Below, one piece after another: positions 18,963 to 27,717 of a stretch of DNA of 64,000 bases (positions are counted from its first letter, which is position 1; every line of letters starts with the position of its first letter). The stretch comes from Leptospira sp. 96542. GTDB lineage: Bacteria > Spirochaetota > Leptospiria > Leptospirales > Leptospiraceae. The translations under genes were made by a program, and so were the position numbers. Under the pieces are notes generated by a model. The model was not told where the DNA came from and searched no databases. It was given only the letters and a program-made list of their open reading frames with translations. The stretch is from assembly GCA_029310945.1 (NCBI GenBank), contig JARJFC010000024.1, forward strand, positions 1 through 64,000, given 5' to 3'.

Positions 18963-19996
18963 AAGCAGCGGTTTTACCTGCAGGCAAACGATCCCTTGAA
19001 ATCCAAGAGTTAAAACTCCCAAACTTAAACCCAAACCAGGTGAAAATCAAAGTCAAAGCCTGTGGGATCTGCGGCTCAGATATCCACTTGGTTTTGCATG
19101 GTAAAATGAAAGCGAGTTACAGTCCATGTGTTCCAGGCCACGAAACTTCCGGAGTGGTCGAGGAAATTGGAGAATCAGTCACCAAGTTCAAAAAGGGTGA
19201 CAGAGTTGTCGTGAGTGCAGGAACTTCTTGCGGAACATGTAAACATTGTTTGGTGGGAAAAGAAAACTTATGTGAACAAATTGGTGTTCTTGGGTTCAAC
19301 CAACCTGGCGGTTTTGCCGAATACATTCAAATTGAAGAAAGGTACTTACACCTATTACCAGACGGTATTCCATTCACAGAAGGTGCCATATTAGCAGATG
19401 CTGTTTCCACACCTTACCATGCCATCAAATACCAAGGTGAAATCAAAACAGGAGAAGTGGTGGCCATCATTGGTTGTGGGGGGCTTGGAATCCACGCCGT
19501 TGCCATTGCCAAAGCTTTGGGTGCTGGTAAAATTTTTGCCATAGATATCGACCAAGGTTCGCTAGACAATGCCCAAGCCTATGGTGCCGACGAATTGATC
19601 TTAGTTGAAAAAAATATGCAAGTTGGTAAGGTATTAAAAGAAAAATCGGGAGGCATCGACTTACTCTGTGATTTTTCTGGCTACACACCTAATATCGAAA
19701 GTTCAGTTCGAGCCATGAACCGAGGTGGAAGGATGGTTCTCGTTGGTATCGGTCGTATGAAGTTAGAAATTCCGATGCCATTTTTTCTCATCGAAAGACA
19801 GATTCGCATAACAGGCTCTTATGGTTCGGATCGCAGAGCCATTCCAGAGCTCATACAATTGTACACTGATAAAAAATTAAACTTAACAAAATCAATCAGC
19901 GGTGTTCACAAATTGGAAGAGACCAATGAATATTTGCACGCGCTCGAAGAAAAAAAAGGCAATCCGATTCGTTTTATCATTAACCCAGAATTGTGA
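18959..19996 (+). CDS. Zinc-dependent alcohol dehydrogenase
   Basis: A 345-residue medium-chain dehydrogenase of normal length. Catalytic zinc ligands lie in ACGICGSDIH (residues 34-43) and PGHETSG. The structural zinc site is complete: CGTCKHCLVGKENLC (four Cys). The cofactor motif is IIGCGGLGIHAV, and the following acidic residue (AIDID) points to NAD rather than NADP. The substrate is not known. It is translationally coupled to the HEAT-like gene before it and converges on the SpoIIE phosphatase gene. Confidence 0.92.
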   Translation: MKAAVLPAGKRSLEIQELKLPNLNPNQVKIKVKACGICGSDIHLVLHGKMKASYSPCVPGHETSGVVEEIGESVTKFKKGDRVVVSAGTSCGTCKHCLVGKENLCEQIGVLGFNQPGGFAEYIQIEERYLHLLPDGIPFTEGAILADAVSTPYHAIKYQGEIKTGEVVAIIGCGGLGIHAVAIAKALGAGKIFAIDIDQGSLDNAQAYGADELILVEKNMQVGKVLKEKSGGIDLLCDFSGYTPNIESSVRAMNRGGRMVLVGIGRMKLEIPMPFFLIERQIRITGSYGSDRRAIPELIQLYTDKKLNLTKSISGVHKLEETNEYLHALEEKKGNPIRFIINPEL

Positions 19997-19997
19997 T

Positions 19998-21995
19998 TCA
20001 TTTCATTTCAATCAGCAAAAAACTGAGGTCATCCATCTGGTGTTTCCATCCATTGGAAAATCGATACATCGATTCTTGTAAGATATTAGCAAGGTTTTGG
20101 AAATTTTGAAAACGATTTTCCCACAGTACTTTCTTTAGGCGCTCTTCTCCAAAACTTTCTTCGTTTTCATCTAACATATCCAAAATTCCATCTGTATAAA
20201 GTAACAATCGATCCCCAGGTTGTAAAATAGTGGATCCTTCTGAAAATTCTATATCTAAAAATATACCAAGGGGTTTTCCTTTTGTGGTAAAATGAAAAAC
20301 TTCATTTTCTGATTTTCGGAGTAGAAAAAAACCAGGGTGGCCAGCATTGCTAAATGATAAACTGTAAGACTCGACATCAATGAACAAATACGAAGCTGTG
20401 ATAAACAAATTTTTTGTTTTTCCTACCAAGTAACGGTTCATTAGGTGAAAAACTCTGGATGGAAATTGTAAATAAGGCACTGCACCACCAAAGGCCATTT
20501 TTGACATTGCCGCAACCATAGCAGACGAAATTCCGTGTCCTGAAACATCGGTCATGAGGATAGCCCAGTTTCCCAAACTATCTTTGGTGTGGTCAAAATA
20601 ATCTCCCCCAACCGATTCTAAAGTTTGCGAAAAACCAATGATTTGTACATGTTCATCTTCTTCAAAATTGGTAGATATCAGTGAATTTTGAAGTGCTTGC
20701 GCAAGGTTTAAATCCTTGTCGATGTGAATCAATCTTTCGAGCTCTTTATTTTTGATTCGCAGTTCATCATTCATACTTGCTATCGATCCAAGTAATTGCC
20801 AATAATGTCGAAAAACATAAAAACCAAAAAGGACAATCATTGCCCAAAAGCCAAAATGAATAATGCGGTTATGGTAAATACTCATTCCTAAATCGAGCAA
20901 AATATCGTGTAAACCAGCAAATACGATGCATAACAATCCAAAGGTGATGATACGCAAATGTTTTTGCCCACGCCACAACACATACAATGAAGAAAAAATT
21001 GCAACGATTCCTTCTACAACGATTAACCAATTATAATCGTACTCTCCGTTTAAGTAAGAAAGTGATCCCTTATAATTTTTAAACATTGCTATGAAAAACA
21101 CGATGATATGTAAAAACAAAAAAATTCTGAATAAATTTTTAAAAAATGGAGGGTAAATTTCATGCAAGAATAATAGCAAAAATAGAGGGAATAATGAAAA
21201 ATTAATAAATGTTAGGGGAATGGTTAAATACGAATATTCCTTTAATGCAAAACCCACAAATCCATTCATTGCCTCAATGATCGAAGCCGAAAACAGCAAA
21301 ATCGAAAAGTTTAAGAATATCCTTTCCCTTCTTCGTAAAAAATAAAAACCTAGAAAAATTGAACCCAATACCAAAAGTACTGGTGCCAAAAATGTTTGTG
21401 TAAAATTTTCTAAAAAAAGATCTGTCAATGCCAAAGAATGGTCTTTGATTGTAACATTCCGATCCATCCCAATGAAGCCTTTGTACCTTGAACGAAAACA
21501 AATATAAATAAAACCTGAGCTTATATTTTTTAGCGGTATGATGTGTGGGAAAATATGATCGTTTAACTCTGATGTGTAAACAATTTCATTTCCTTGATAA
21601 ACTCGGAATTGTTCTAAAGCAATTTCTGCATAAAGAACTGGGCTATTTAATTTTTTAACGAAACCATCGTTAAAACGGATCACCAAAATTTTGCCAGGGT
21701 TATTTTCGAAACCAAGGGTATTGGTGTTGAATTTCAGCCAATCGGAATCATTGAAGGTTTCCAGATCTTCAGAATCCAATTCCAACCATTTATACTCTCT
21801 TGGAATTTCTAATACGGAAAGGCTTTGGGATTCCCTAGAAAATGATCTTGGATCATGCCCACAAAAACTGAAAAAAAAGAAAACAAAAAGGGAGATAGAA
21901 AAAAATCTGACCGCTGGATTCTCGATATATGGTTTGACTTCTTTCAAATTTGATTTCCCATTGGAAGAGCAGGAACAATGTACATGGATCGCCAC
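19998..21995 (-). CDS. 7TM sensor with SpoIIE-type PP2C phosphatase domain
   Basis: A 665-residue membrane protein. An N-terminal signal or lipobox-like segment (FFFFSFCGHD, about residues 36-45) is followed by an extracytoplasmic beta domain (60-210), seven hydrophobic helices (about 210-400, 7TMR-DISM-like), a short coiled coil and a SpoIIE/RsbU serine phosphatase domain. Phosphatase motifs present are GGDYFDH, MTDVSGHGISSAM, LLYTDGILD and QMDDLSFLLIEMK. Such proteins usually regulate an anti-sigma antagonist; no partner switch genes are nearby. The first start (21995) overlaps the divergent small gene, and a later start near residue 17-20 is possible. Confidence 0.88.
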   Translation of the reverse strand: MAIHVHCSCSSNGKSNLKEVKPYIENPAVRFFSISLFVFFFFSFCGHDPRSFSRESQSLSVLEIPREYKWLELDSEDLETFNDSDWLKFNTNTLGFENNPGKILVIRFNDGFVKKLNSPVLYAEIALEQFRVYQGNEIVYTSELNDHIFPHIIPLKNISSGFIYICFRSRYKGFIGMDRNVTIKDHSLALTDLFLENFTQTFLAPVLLVLGSIFLGFYFLRRRERIFLNFSILLFSASIIEAMNGFVGFALKEYSYLTIPLTFINFSLFPLFLLLFLHEIYPPFFKNLFRIFLFLHIIVFFIAMFKNYKGSLSYLNGEYDYNWLIVVEGIVAIFSSLYVLWRGQKHLRIITFGLLCIVFAGLHDILLDLGMSIYHNRIIHFGFWAMIVLFGFYVFRHYWQLLGSIASMNDELRIKNKELERLIHIDKDLNLAQALQNSLISTNFEEDEHVQIIGFSQTLESVGGDYFDHTKDSLGNWAILMTDVSGHGISSAMVAAMSKMAFGGAVPYLQFPSRVFHLMNRYLVGKTKNLFITASYLFIDVESYSLSFSNAGHPGFFLLRKSENEVFHFTTKGKPLGIFLDIEFSEGSTILQPGDRLLLYTDGILDMLDENEESFGEERLKKVLWENRFQNFQNLANILQESMYRFSNGWKHQMDDLSFLLIEMK

Positions 21996-22280
21996 CGATT
22001 CCCATTCTTTTTTTTCATTTTACCATCCATCTTTTTGTCTCTTTTTTCACTGTTAGCCCAAGAGAACAAAACACCTACGGAAGTTTTTTTGGAAGACAAA
22101 CTCGCTTGTTATTCGATTCCCACTGAAATTGACGGATTAGAATACCAAAAATCCCTAAAATGTATCTCCAAAGATTCAATCTGTTATTTGATCCAAGGTT
22201 TTGCGATGAGTTGTATCCCCAGAAATGGCCGTTATTCGCAAGACCTACCAGACCTTACTCCAAAACCACAATCCCCATAA
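21978..22280 (+). CDS. Small exported protein, four Cys, unknown function
   Basis: A 100-residue protein with a strong hydrophobic signal (FPFFFFILPSIFLSLFSLLAQ) and likely cleavage after SLLAQ. The mature part of about 70 residues has four Cys (ACYS, KCIS, ICYL, SCIP), which suits disulfide bonding outside the cytoplasm. ATG 21978 or ATG 21984 could start it; AGGA at 21970-21973 fits the second better. It overlaps the start of the divergent SpoIIE gene by 18 bp and is followed after 11 bp by the nitronate monooxygenase gene. Confidence 0.6.
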   Translation: MYMDRHRFPFFFFILPSIFLSLFSLLAQENKTPTEVFLEDKLACYSIPTEIDGLEYQKSLKCISKDSICYLIQGFAMSCIPRNGRYSQDLPDLTPKPQSP

Positions 22281-22291
22281 AAAGGAATTTT

Positions 22292-23236
22292 ATGAAAATC
22301 AAAACCCCAATTTCTGATCTTTTAAAGATTGATGTTCCCATCATCGCAGCCCCCATGTTTTTGGTATCCTACCCAGAACTCGTTGTGGCAGTTTCTGAAG
22401 CAGGTGGAATCGGTTGTTTCCCATCTCTCAATTATAGAACTCCTGAACAACTAAAAGAAGGTTTACTAGAAATCAGATCCAAAACCAAAAAACCCATTGG
22501 TGTGAACATCATCCTCCACAAAGAACACAATCCGAACTGGGCAAAACAATTTGAAGTGGTCATGGAGATGAAAGTAGAACTCATCATTACAAGTCTTGGA
22601 ACACCAAGGACAATTGCCAAAGAAATCAAAGCGAACGGATCACATCTGTTTTGCGATGTAACAACCTTAAAACATGCAAACATCGTGGCTAAATCTGGAG
22701 CTGATGCCCTCATTGCTGTTTCGCAAGGAGCAGGTGGGCACGCTGGTGCTATTACCCCCTTTGCCCTCATCCCCTACCTAAAAAAAGAGACGGGGCTTCC
22801 TGTCATTGCTGCAGGTGCCATTTCTAATGGTTCTCAAATGGCCGCTGCACTTTCTCTTGGTGCAGATGCTGTTTACATTGGCACAAGATTCATTGCCACT
22901 CCCGAATCGAGAGCGCAAAATGAATACAAACAAATGTTAATTGATTCGGAACCAGACGAAATTGTATATACTGAAAAAATCTCTGGTATTCCTGCCAACT
23001 GGCTCGCAAAGTCTGTGGAACGTTCTCCTGAAATTTTAGAAGACGGACCAAAAAAAATTGCGGCAGGTCATTCTGGTGGTGAAAAAGCAATGGAACAAGA
23101 ATACAAACGTTGGCGAGACATTTGGTCAGCGGGACAAGGTGTTGCCCAAATCGAAGAGGTCAAACCTGCCGGTGAAATTGTAAAAGAAATCGCAAATGAA
23201 TATTTATCCGTGGTAAACAATCTACCCAAAAGTTAG
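22292..23236 (+). CDS. Nitronate monooxygenase / FabK-like flavoprotein
   Basis: A 314-residue FMN-dependent TIM-barrel protein of the 2-nitropropane dioxygenase superfamily. The start ATG 22292 is chosen because AAAGGA (22281-22286) sits at good spacing and the protein then begins at the family's first strand (PIIAAPMFLVS). Motifs include GGIGCFPS, GGHAGAITPF with the candidate catalytic His, GAISNGSQM and GADAVYIGTRF (phosphate-binding). It could oxidise alkyl nitronates or act as an enoyl reductase relative; the sequence does not decide this. It converges on the DsbD gene. Confidence 0.85.
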   Translation: MKIKTPISDLLKIDVPIIAAPMFLVSYPELVVAVSEAGGIGCFPSLNYRTPEQLKEGLLEIRSKTKKPIGVNIILHKEHNPNWAKQFEVVMEMKVELIITSLGTPRTIAKEIKANGSHLFCDVTTLKHANIVAKSGADALIAVSQGAGGHAGAITPFALIPYLKKETGLPVIAAGAISNGSQMAAALSLGADAVYIGTRFIATPESRAQNEYKQMLIDSEPDEIVYTEKISGIPANWLAKSVERSPEILEDGPKKIAAGHSGGEKAMEQEYKRWRDIWSAGQGVAQIEEVKPAGEIVKEIANEYLSVVNNLPKS

Positions 23237-23247
23237 TTTCCACTGAA

Positions 23248-23277
23248 AAGCCATCGCCGACTAACGGACGATGGCTT
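23248..23277. terminator. Inverted repeat between convergent genes, possible bidirectional terminator
   Basis: Perfect 9-bp arms AAGCCATCG (23248-23256) and CGATGGCTT (23269-23277) with a 12-nt loop. It lies 11 bp after the stop of the nitronate monooxygenase gene and covers the last codons of the DsbD gene. An A-run precedes it, but there is no long T-run after it, so termination is inferred from position and stem only. Confidence 0.55.
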
Positions 23278-24541
23278 CTGTCATACTCTTTGTATCCAAA
23301 TAATCTGTGGTTTGGAAAATGGAATTTCCCACCTTGTCCAAAACCAAAAAGAATGGGAGACCAATTTTTAATTCTGGGTAATTGGGATTGGATTGGAATT
23401 CCAAAAACACTGGATCAGTATCGTAAACCTTCCAAAGCACCGCTTTTTCCTTTAATACCAAATTGAATTTTGTGTCGGCCAAACTGAGTTTTTGAAACTC
23501 TTTACAATTAGTACACCAATCCGCATAAAAATCGATAAAAACTGGTAATCCCATCTCTTTCGATTTTTGTATGGCAGAGTCTTTGTCACGAAACCATTCC
23601 AAGTTCCCATGGATTTCCGTTGGGGTATTCGTTTTTGATTCGATAACATTCGCATGATTTTGTTTAGGTGACAAAATCAAAAACATCAGAATAAATACCA
23701 AAACCAAACTAGAAGTAAATAATGCCAATTTCATACGATGGGTTTTGAAATTTTCTTCTTTTTGCAATCCAAATGCAAAAACCAAAGACAAAACCCAAAG
23801 TAAAAACAAACTGATGATGGAAGCAGATTCTAATCCCCAAAGGGTACCCGCCTTTTCAAAGTAGGCAAAAGAAAAATAAAAAATCAAACCCGCCAGTCCG
23901 TATTGAATCCATTTCATCCAATTTCCCGATTTGGGTAAGGACAGACCAAAAACCCCAATGAATAAAAAAGGAATGCCAACCCCCAAACCAAAAAAGAACA
24001 TCTTAATGGTTGTTACCAAAATGGGAATAACAGCCAGTCCTTCGTTTTGGTTCGACAATAATTGTAAAATGACAGTGACAACGATCGGGCCAACACAGGG
24101 AGAGGATAATAAACCTGCACCCATTCCTAAAACAAAACTATTCGCATAACTTTGTTTATTTGATCCGTCTGTATGGTTTGTAAAAAATGGTATATGTAAT
24201 AATTCGATGGAAGAAAGACCCAAAACAAAAAGAATGTAAGCAAAAATTAAATTGGTTTCAGGATACCGCAAGAAAGTATTGAATGCTCCCCCCGTAAACC
24301 CTGCCACAAGACCAAATACCAAATACATAAATGCAAGGCCAAAATAATAAACAAGTGGGTGTGACCATTTTTGATTTGTAGTTTTTGATTTTAATATACC
24401 CGCAGTGATTGGATACAAAGGGTAAACACAAGGCAGTAGGCTTGCAAAAAACCCGCCTAGGAATAAAAAGAAAAGACTGAAGATTCCAAACTCACCACTC
24501 GAAAGTTGGTGCTGTAAATAATTTTGAATTTGGGAAAACAT
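23261..24541 (-). CDS. DsbD-like thiol:disulfide interchange protein (no N-terminal domain)
   Basis: A 426-residue inner membrane protein. Residues 15-280 hold eight hydrophobic helices of the CcdA/DsbD type, with the redox Cys in LLPCVYPLYP and SSPCVGP. Residues 305-426 are a periplasmic thioredoxin fold with the active site DWCTNCKEF. It passes electrons from cytoplasmic thioredoxin to exported proteins. The periplasmic N-terminal DsbD domain is missing. It is followed upstream on the same strand by the barrel and FecR/CxxCH genes, 18 bp away, and a c-type haem protein would need such a reductant. Confidence 0.92.
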   Translation of the reverse strand: MFSQIQNYLQHQLSSGEFGIFSLFFLFLGGFFASLLPCVYPLYPITAGILKSKTTNQKWSHPLVYYFGLAFMYLVFGLVAGFTGGAFNTFLRYPETNLIFAYILFVLGLSSIELLHIPFFTNHTDGSNKQSYANSFVLGMGAGLLSSPCVGPIVVTVILQLLSNQNEGLAVIPILVTTIKMFFFGLGVGIPFLFIGVFGLSLPKSGNWMKWIQYGLAGLIFYFSFAYFEKAGTLWGLESASIISLFLLWVLSLVFAFGLQKEENFKTHRMKLALFTSSLVLVFILMFLILSPKQNHANVIESKTNTPTEIHGNLEWFRDKDSAIQKSKEMGLPVFIDFYADWCTNCKEFQKLSLADTKFNLVLKEKAVLWKVYDTDPVFLEFQSNPNYPELKIGLPFFLVLDKVGNSIFQTTDYLDTKSMTEAIVR

Positions 24542-24559
24542 GAGTTTTAAACCAACTTT

Positions 24560-25957
24560 TTAGAACGTAGCAGTGGCCTTGATCACAATGTTTCTATCCA
24601 ATCTTCCGTATTCTGAAATGGGAACCAATGTGGGTTTTGAAAACTGCTCTATATATTCGACACGATTTCGTTCCATTCCGCTATTGTCTACATACCATTT
24701 ATTTGGTTCCCCTTGGGCATCAAAAGAACGTGTTTCTGTATAACCTAAGGCCATGCGCGCACTTGGTGTGAGAAACCATTCTAAAAAAATTTGGCGTAAG
24801 ATATAATGAGACTGATCAGAATGGATCGGATTTGTGGCTGGATCCTTAAAACGAACCCATGGTTCCCGCTGGGAGGATTCAGTGGCGGTTAAACCAGGGT
24901 TCGGACCACCCGTGGCAACCTCACCTCGCATTACCAAACGAAGGAGAGAATTTCCAAGACCGAGCCATAAATAACCACCTCGTCCAATTTTTTCAGGTAT
25001 CATAACAGAAGGACCGAAAGGATCCAAACTATCAGAAATCCTACCGCCAAATTGTTTTTTTGCCATTCCACCCAATCCAACATTGGCAAATTCTTTCCAT
25101 ATCAAATTGGCTTCAACCGCATAGACTTGTTCTTGTGTGAGTGAAATGCTTCCACGTTTGACAGTGAGGGGGTTGCCATCACTTGGCAAACAATTAGTAC
25201 GACCTTCCTTACATTCATCACCCGCATAACCAAACGCATTCGACCTGCGGCCTAAAAAATGAAGACCCGATTTTAAGGTATCAGACCAACGTTCTTCCCA
25301 ACTGAGTTTCAAAATAACGTCGTATCCAGTGCCATTGGTATTTTGGACACTACGATAACCTTCTCCATTTACTACGGCAGTTTGTACGGAGAGAGATTTC
25401 CAACTGCCTATGTAATTGATTCCCAAGTCCACAGGGTCTTTCGCAAAACCCAAAGATTCCAATGGAGATCTATCAAAATAACGCCAATCATAATAACCAG
25501 ACCAAACAGAAAACATATGGGGTAGTTCGAACATACCGAACTGGAATTTATGTTGAGTTTGTCCCAATTCGATTGTTTTAGAAACATTTGCTCGCCTAAC
25601 TGCAAATACATAAGGATTGGACTTGGTTCCCCCATTTACAGTGGTGTCGTTGGACAAAACGTCACTCCGAACAATTTCACCCCAAAATTCCATTTTGAGA
25701 CCCGTATCTTCCCATTCTTTAGAAATAAAAAACATAGTCCATGGAAGGGAAAATCCAGACCGATCAGAAGCATTCAAATCCGTAGTTCCTGAAGCTTTGT
25801 CTCGGATGCGAACAGAAACAGTTGGTGTGACTATGGCTCCGATTTTTAAGCCATAGTATGCATCTGGTTCTTCTTTTTTTGTAGAAACTACTTCTTCACC
25901 TGACACTTGATAGGCGAAGATAATCAAAAAACTAAAAATAAATAAAAATCGATTCAC
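24560..25957 (-). CDS. Probable outer membrane beta-barrel protein
   Basis: A 465-residue exported protein with a signal peptide (residues 2-19, cleavage near VSGEE). It has many alternating amphipathic strands rich in Trp, Tyr and Gly (for example MKFEFWGEI-like and QHKFQFGMFELPHMF) and ends in KATATF, with a terminal Phe as usual for outer membrane barrels. It uses a GTG start that overlaps the FecR-domain gene's stop by one base, so the pair is co-translated. A porin or transport role is plausible but unproven. Confidence 0.7.
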   Translation of the reverse strand: MNRFLFIFSFLIIFAYQVSGEEVVSTKKEEPDAYYGLKIGAIVTPTVSVRIRDKASGTTDLNASDRSGFSLPWTMFFISKEWEDTGLKMEFWGEIVRSDVLSNDTTVNGGTKSNPYVFAVRRANVSKTIELGQTQHKFQFGMFELPHMFSVWSGYYDWRYFDRSPLESLGFAKDPVDLGINYIGSWKSLSVQTAVVNGEGYRSVQNTNGTGYDVILKLSWEERWSDTLKSGLHFLGRRSNAFGYAGDECKEGRTNCLPSDGNPLTVKRGSISLTQEQVYAVEANLIWKEFANVGLGGMAKKQFGGRISDSLDPFGPSVMIPEKIGRGGYLWLGLGNSLLRLVMRGEVATGGPNPGLTATESSQREPWVRFKDPATNPIHSDQSHYILRQIFLEWFLTPSARMALGYTETRSFDAQGEPNKWYVDNSGMERNRVEYIEQFSKPTLVPISEYGRLDRNIVIKATATF

Positions 25958-26649
25958 TAATTTCCATACTTTTGGTCAAACATCACCCCATCTGCTTTCC
26001 AACCAATTGGTTTGTGACAAGGAAGGCATTTTGCAAGCATGGGGAAGTCCTTCATTTTCTCTTTTACTTTAGGGGTTGCACCTTCTTTGGTGATGAGTTC
26101 TTTGTATTCATTTTTTTCAAGTTCTGATTTGCCAAGAGCCACAGCCCCACCAGTCCCTTTCGAAAAATCAGTTCCGTTGATGTTCACCAAACCTTCACAA
26201 ACGCAAGTATAACCTTTTTTTTCCTTCTCTTCATAGAACACGCCAAAGGCAGTTCCCCGAACTCCAGCCGTTGTGGTGGGCGTACTCACTGTAAAATTTC
26301 CTTTTTTGAAATCTTTTACCCGAAACCATGCTGCCCCTTTTTCAACGGCAATTTTGGAATTGGATTTACTAACATCCCACTCGGTGAGTGTAAAATCTGT
26401 GTTTTGTTGGATTCTAAATTCGGATTCTTTATAAATAAAATCGACCTTGGAACCGTTTCCGGTTTTGACACGGTCACCAGGTTTTAGGCTATCGTTTACT
26501 TTGAGAGTTTTCCAAAGTTTGGATGTATCATTGGCAGATAAAAAACTAACTTTACCTTTGATAAAACTTGCTGTAGCAAATTCTTCCGAATGAGCCGATT
26601 GTATGGAGATAAAAAATGCTACAAAGAGCAGGGTATGTTGGATCTTCAT
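25957..26649 (-). CDS. Exported FecR-domain protein with C-terminal CxxCH motif
   Basis: A 230-residue protein with a signal peptide (cleavage near SAHSEE, about 18-22). Residues 27-140 form a FecR domain (KGKVSFL, LKPGDRVKTGNGSKVDF, STPTTTAGVRGTAFGV). The C-terminus carries CLPCH at 208-212, the covalent haem c attachment motif, followed by a possible Met ligand (M223). FecR domains normally sense or scaffold in the periplasm; a haem motif at the end is unusual. It is followed by the barrel gene (1-base overlap) and then DsbD. Confidence 0.8.
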   Translation of the reverse strand: MKIQHTLLFVAFFISIQSAHSEEFATASFIKGKVSFLSANDTSKLWKTLKVNDSLKPGDRVKTGNGSKVDFIYKESEFRIQQNTDFTLTEWDVSKSNSKIAVEKGAAWFRVKDFKKGNFTVSTPTTTAGVRGTAFGVFYEEKEKKGYTCVCEGLVNINGTDFSKGTGGAVALGKSELEKNEYKELITKEGATPKVKEKMKDFPMLAKCLPCHKPIGWKADGVMFDQKYGN

Positions 26650-26715
26650 ATCTCAATCAACAACCCTGCTACAAAAAATTTGCAACTGAAAATCAAATTC
26701 AGCTATTTTTTCTTT

Positions 26716-27639
26716 TTACCAAGGGATGGAAAACCCCATCGATTTTAGTTTTGTTTCTAATTCTTCACGTTCTCTACTTTTTTTAGAATTTGAACCAGAT
26801 TCATCTAACAAACCAAATTCAATCGCTTTTTTGATCGCACCTTCTTTGCCCGATTGGTTGAGTGCGAGGATGATTTCTTTGTCATACTGGGTTAAAGAAA
26901 CAGAGTTCACTCTATAATCCATAAACGCTTCCCAGGCATTAGGCACCCAATGTTTGACTATTTCTTCACCAATGGTTTTAGCAAAAAGACGGATTTCCAA
27001 TTGCGCATGGTCGTCCATTCGTAGGGCTAAAAAATGGAGTAGGTTATGAAGATCCACTTTCCAATAGGCTTCCGTATAGGTTGCAAGCGGAAGGTCTTTA
27101 CGAGCTTGTTCCCTTGCAACACCCATTTCCAATCGTTCGTTGTAAATTTCGGATGCAAATTTTTGAAACTCAGTTTCGCGTTTTGTTAGGTGGCTTCCTT
27201 TATCATTGTTTAAAAATCCATCACTACCCTGTTTGTTTCCTATCGATTGTACACGCCATTCGCCGGGGAGGGTTGTCTGGATGGAATCGATGGCTACGGA
27301 ATAACGCGTAGAGTATTCATTTACGTTTGCCATTCGGTGTCGTATCCATTGCCTCCATGTGTCCATTGGTACACGCACGTGGAGTTTCAGTTCGCACATC
27401 TCAAACGGCGTACTATGTCTGTGCCGCATTAAGTAGCGAATTAAACCACGGTCTTCATTTACTTTTTTTGTTCCTTTTCCATACGAAACGCGCGCAGCTT
27501 GAACAATTGATTCATCACTTCCCATATAATCGACAAGTCGCACAAACCCATCATCGAGGATGCGGAAGGGTTTGCCTAAAATTTTGTCTAAATTTGGTAC
27601 AGATACGCGGGGAATTGGTTCGAAATCAGATTGTTGCAT
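26716..27639 (-). CDS. thyX: Flavin-dependent thymidylate synthase
   Basis: ThyX makes dTMP from dUMP using methylene-THF and FADH2. The 307-residue protein has the ThyX signature RHRMANVNEYSTRYS at about 100-114 (family pattern RHRxxSxNExSxRY, here with Ala at the first Ser). MRHRHSTPFE precedes it and DDHAQLEIR follows. The C-terminal 40 residues after the core are Lys/Ser/Glu-rich and may be disordered. It diverges from the GAF/hydrolase gene with 78 bp between. Identification is firm. Confidence 0.95.
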   Translation of the reverse strand: MQQSDFEPIPRVSVPNLDKILGKPFRILDDGFVRLVDYMGSDESIVQAARVSYGKGTKKVNEDRGLIRYLMRHRHSTPFEMCELKLHVRVPMDTWRQWIRHRMANVNEYSTRYSVAIDSIQTTLPGEWRVQSIGNKQGSDGFLNNDKGSHLTKRETEFQKFASEIYNERLEMGVAREQARKDLPLATYTEAYWKVDLHNLLHFLALRMDDHAQLEIRLFAKTIGEEIVKHWVPNAWEAFMDYRVNSVSLTQYDKEIILALNQSGKEGAIKKAIEFGLLDESGSNSKKSREREELETKLKSMGFSIPW

Positions 27640-27717
27640 ATTAGCTTTATTTTTTAGTTCTCAGGCATCTGAAAAGTCGAAAATACAGTAAAAGCAGAGA
27701 TAAAAAAAGGATGCTGA

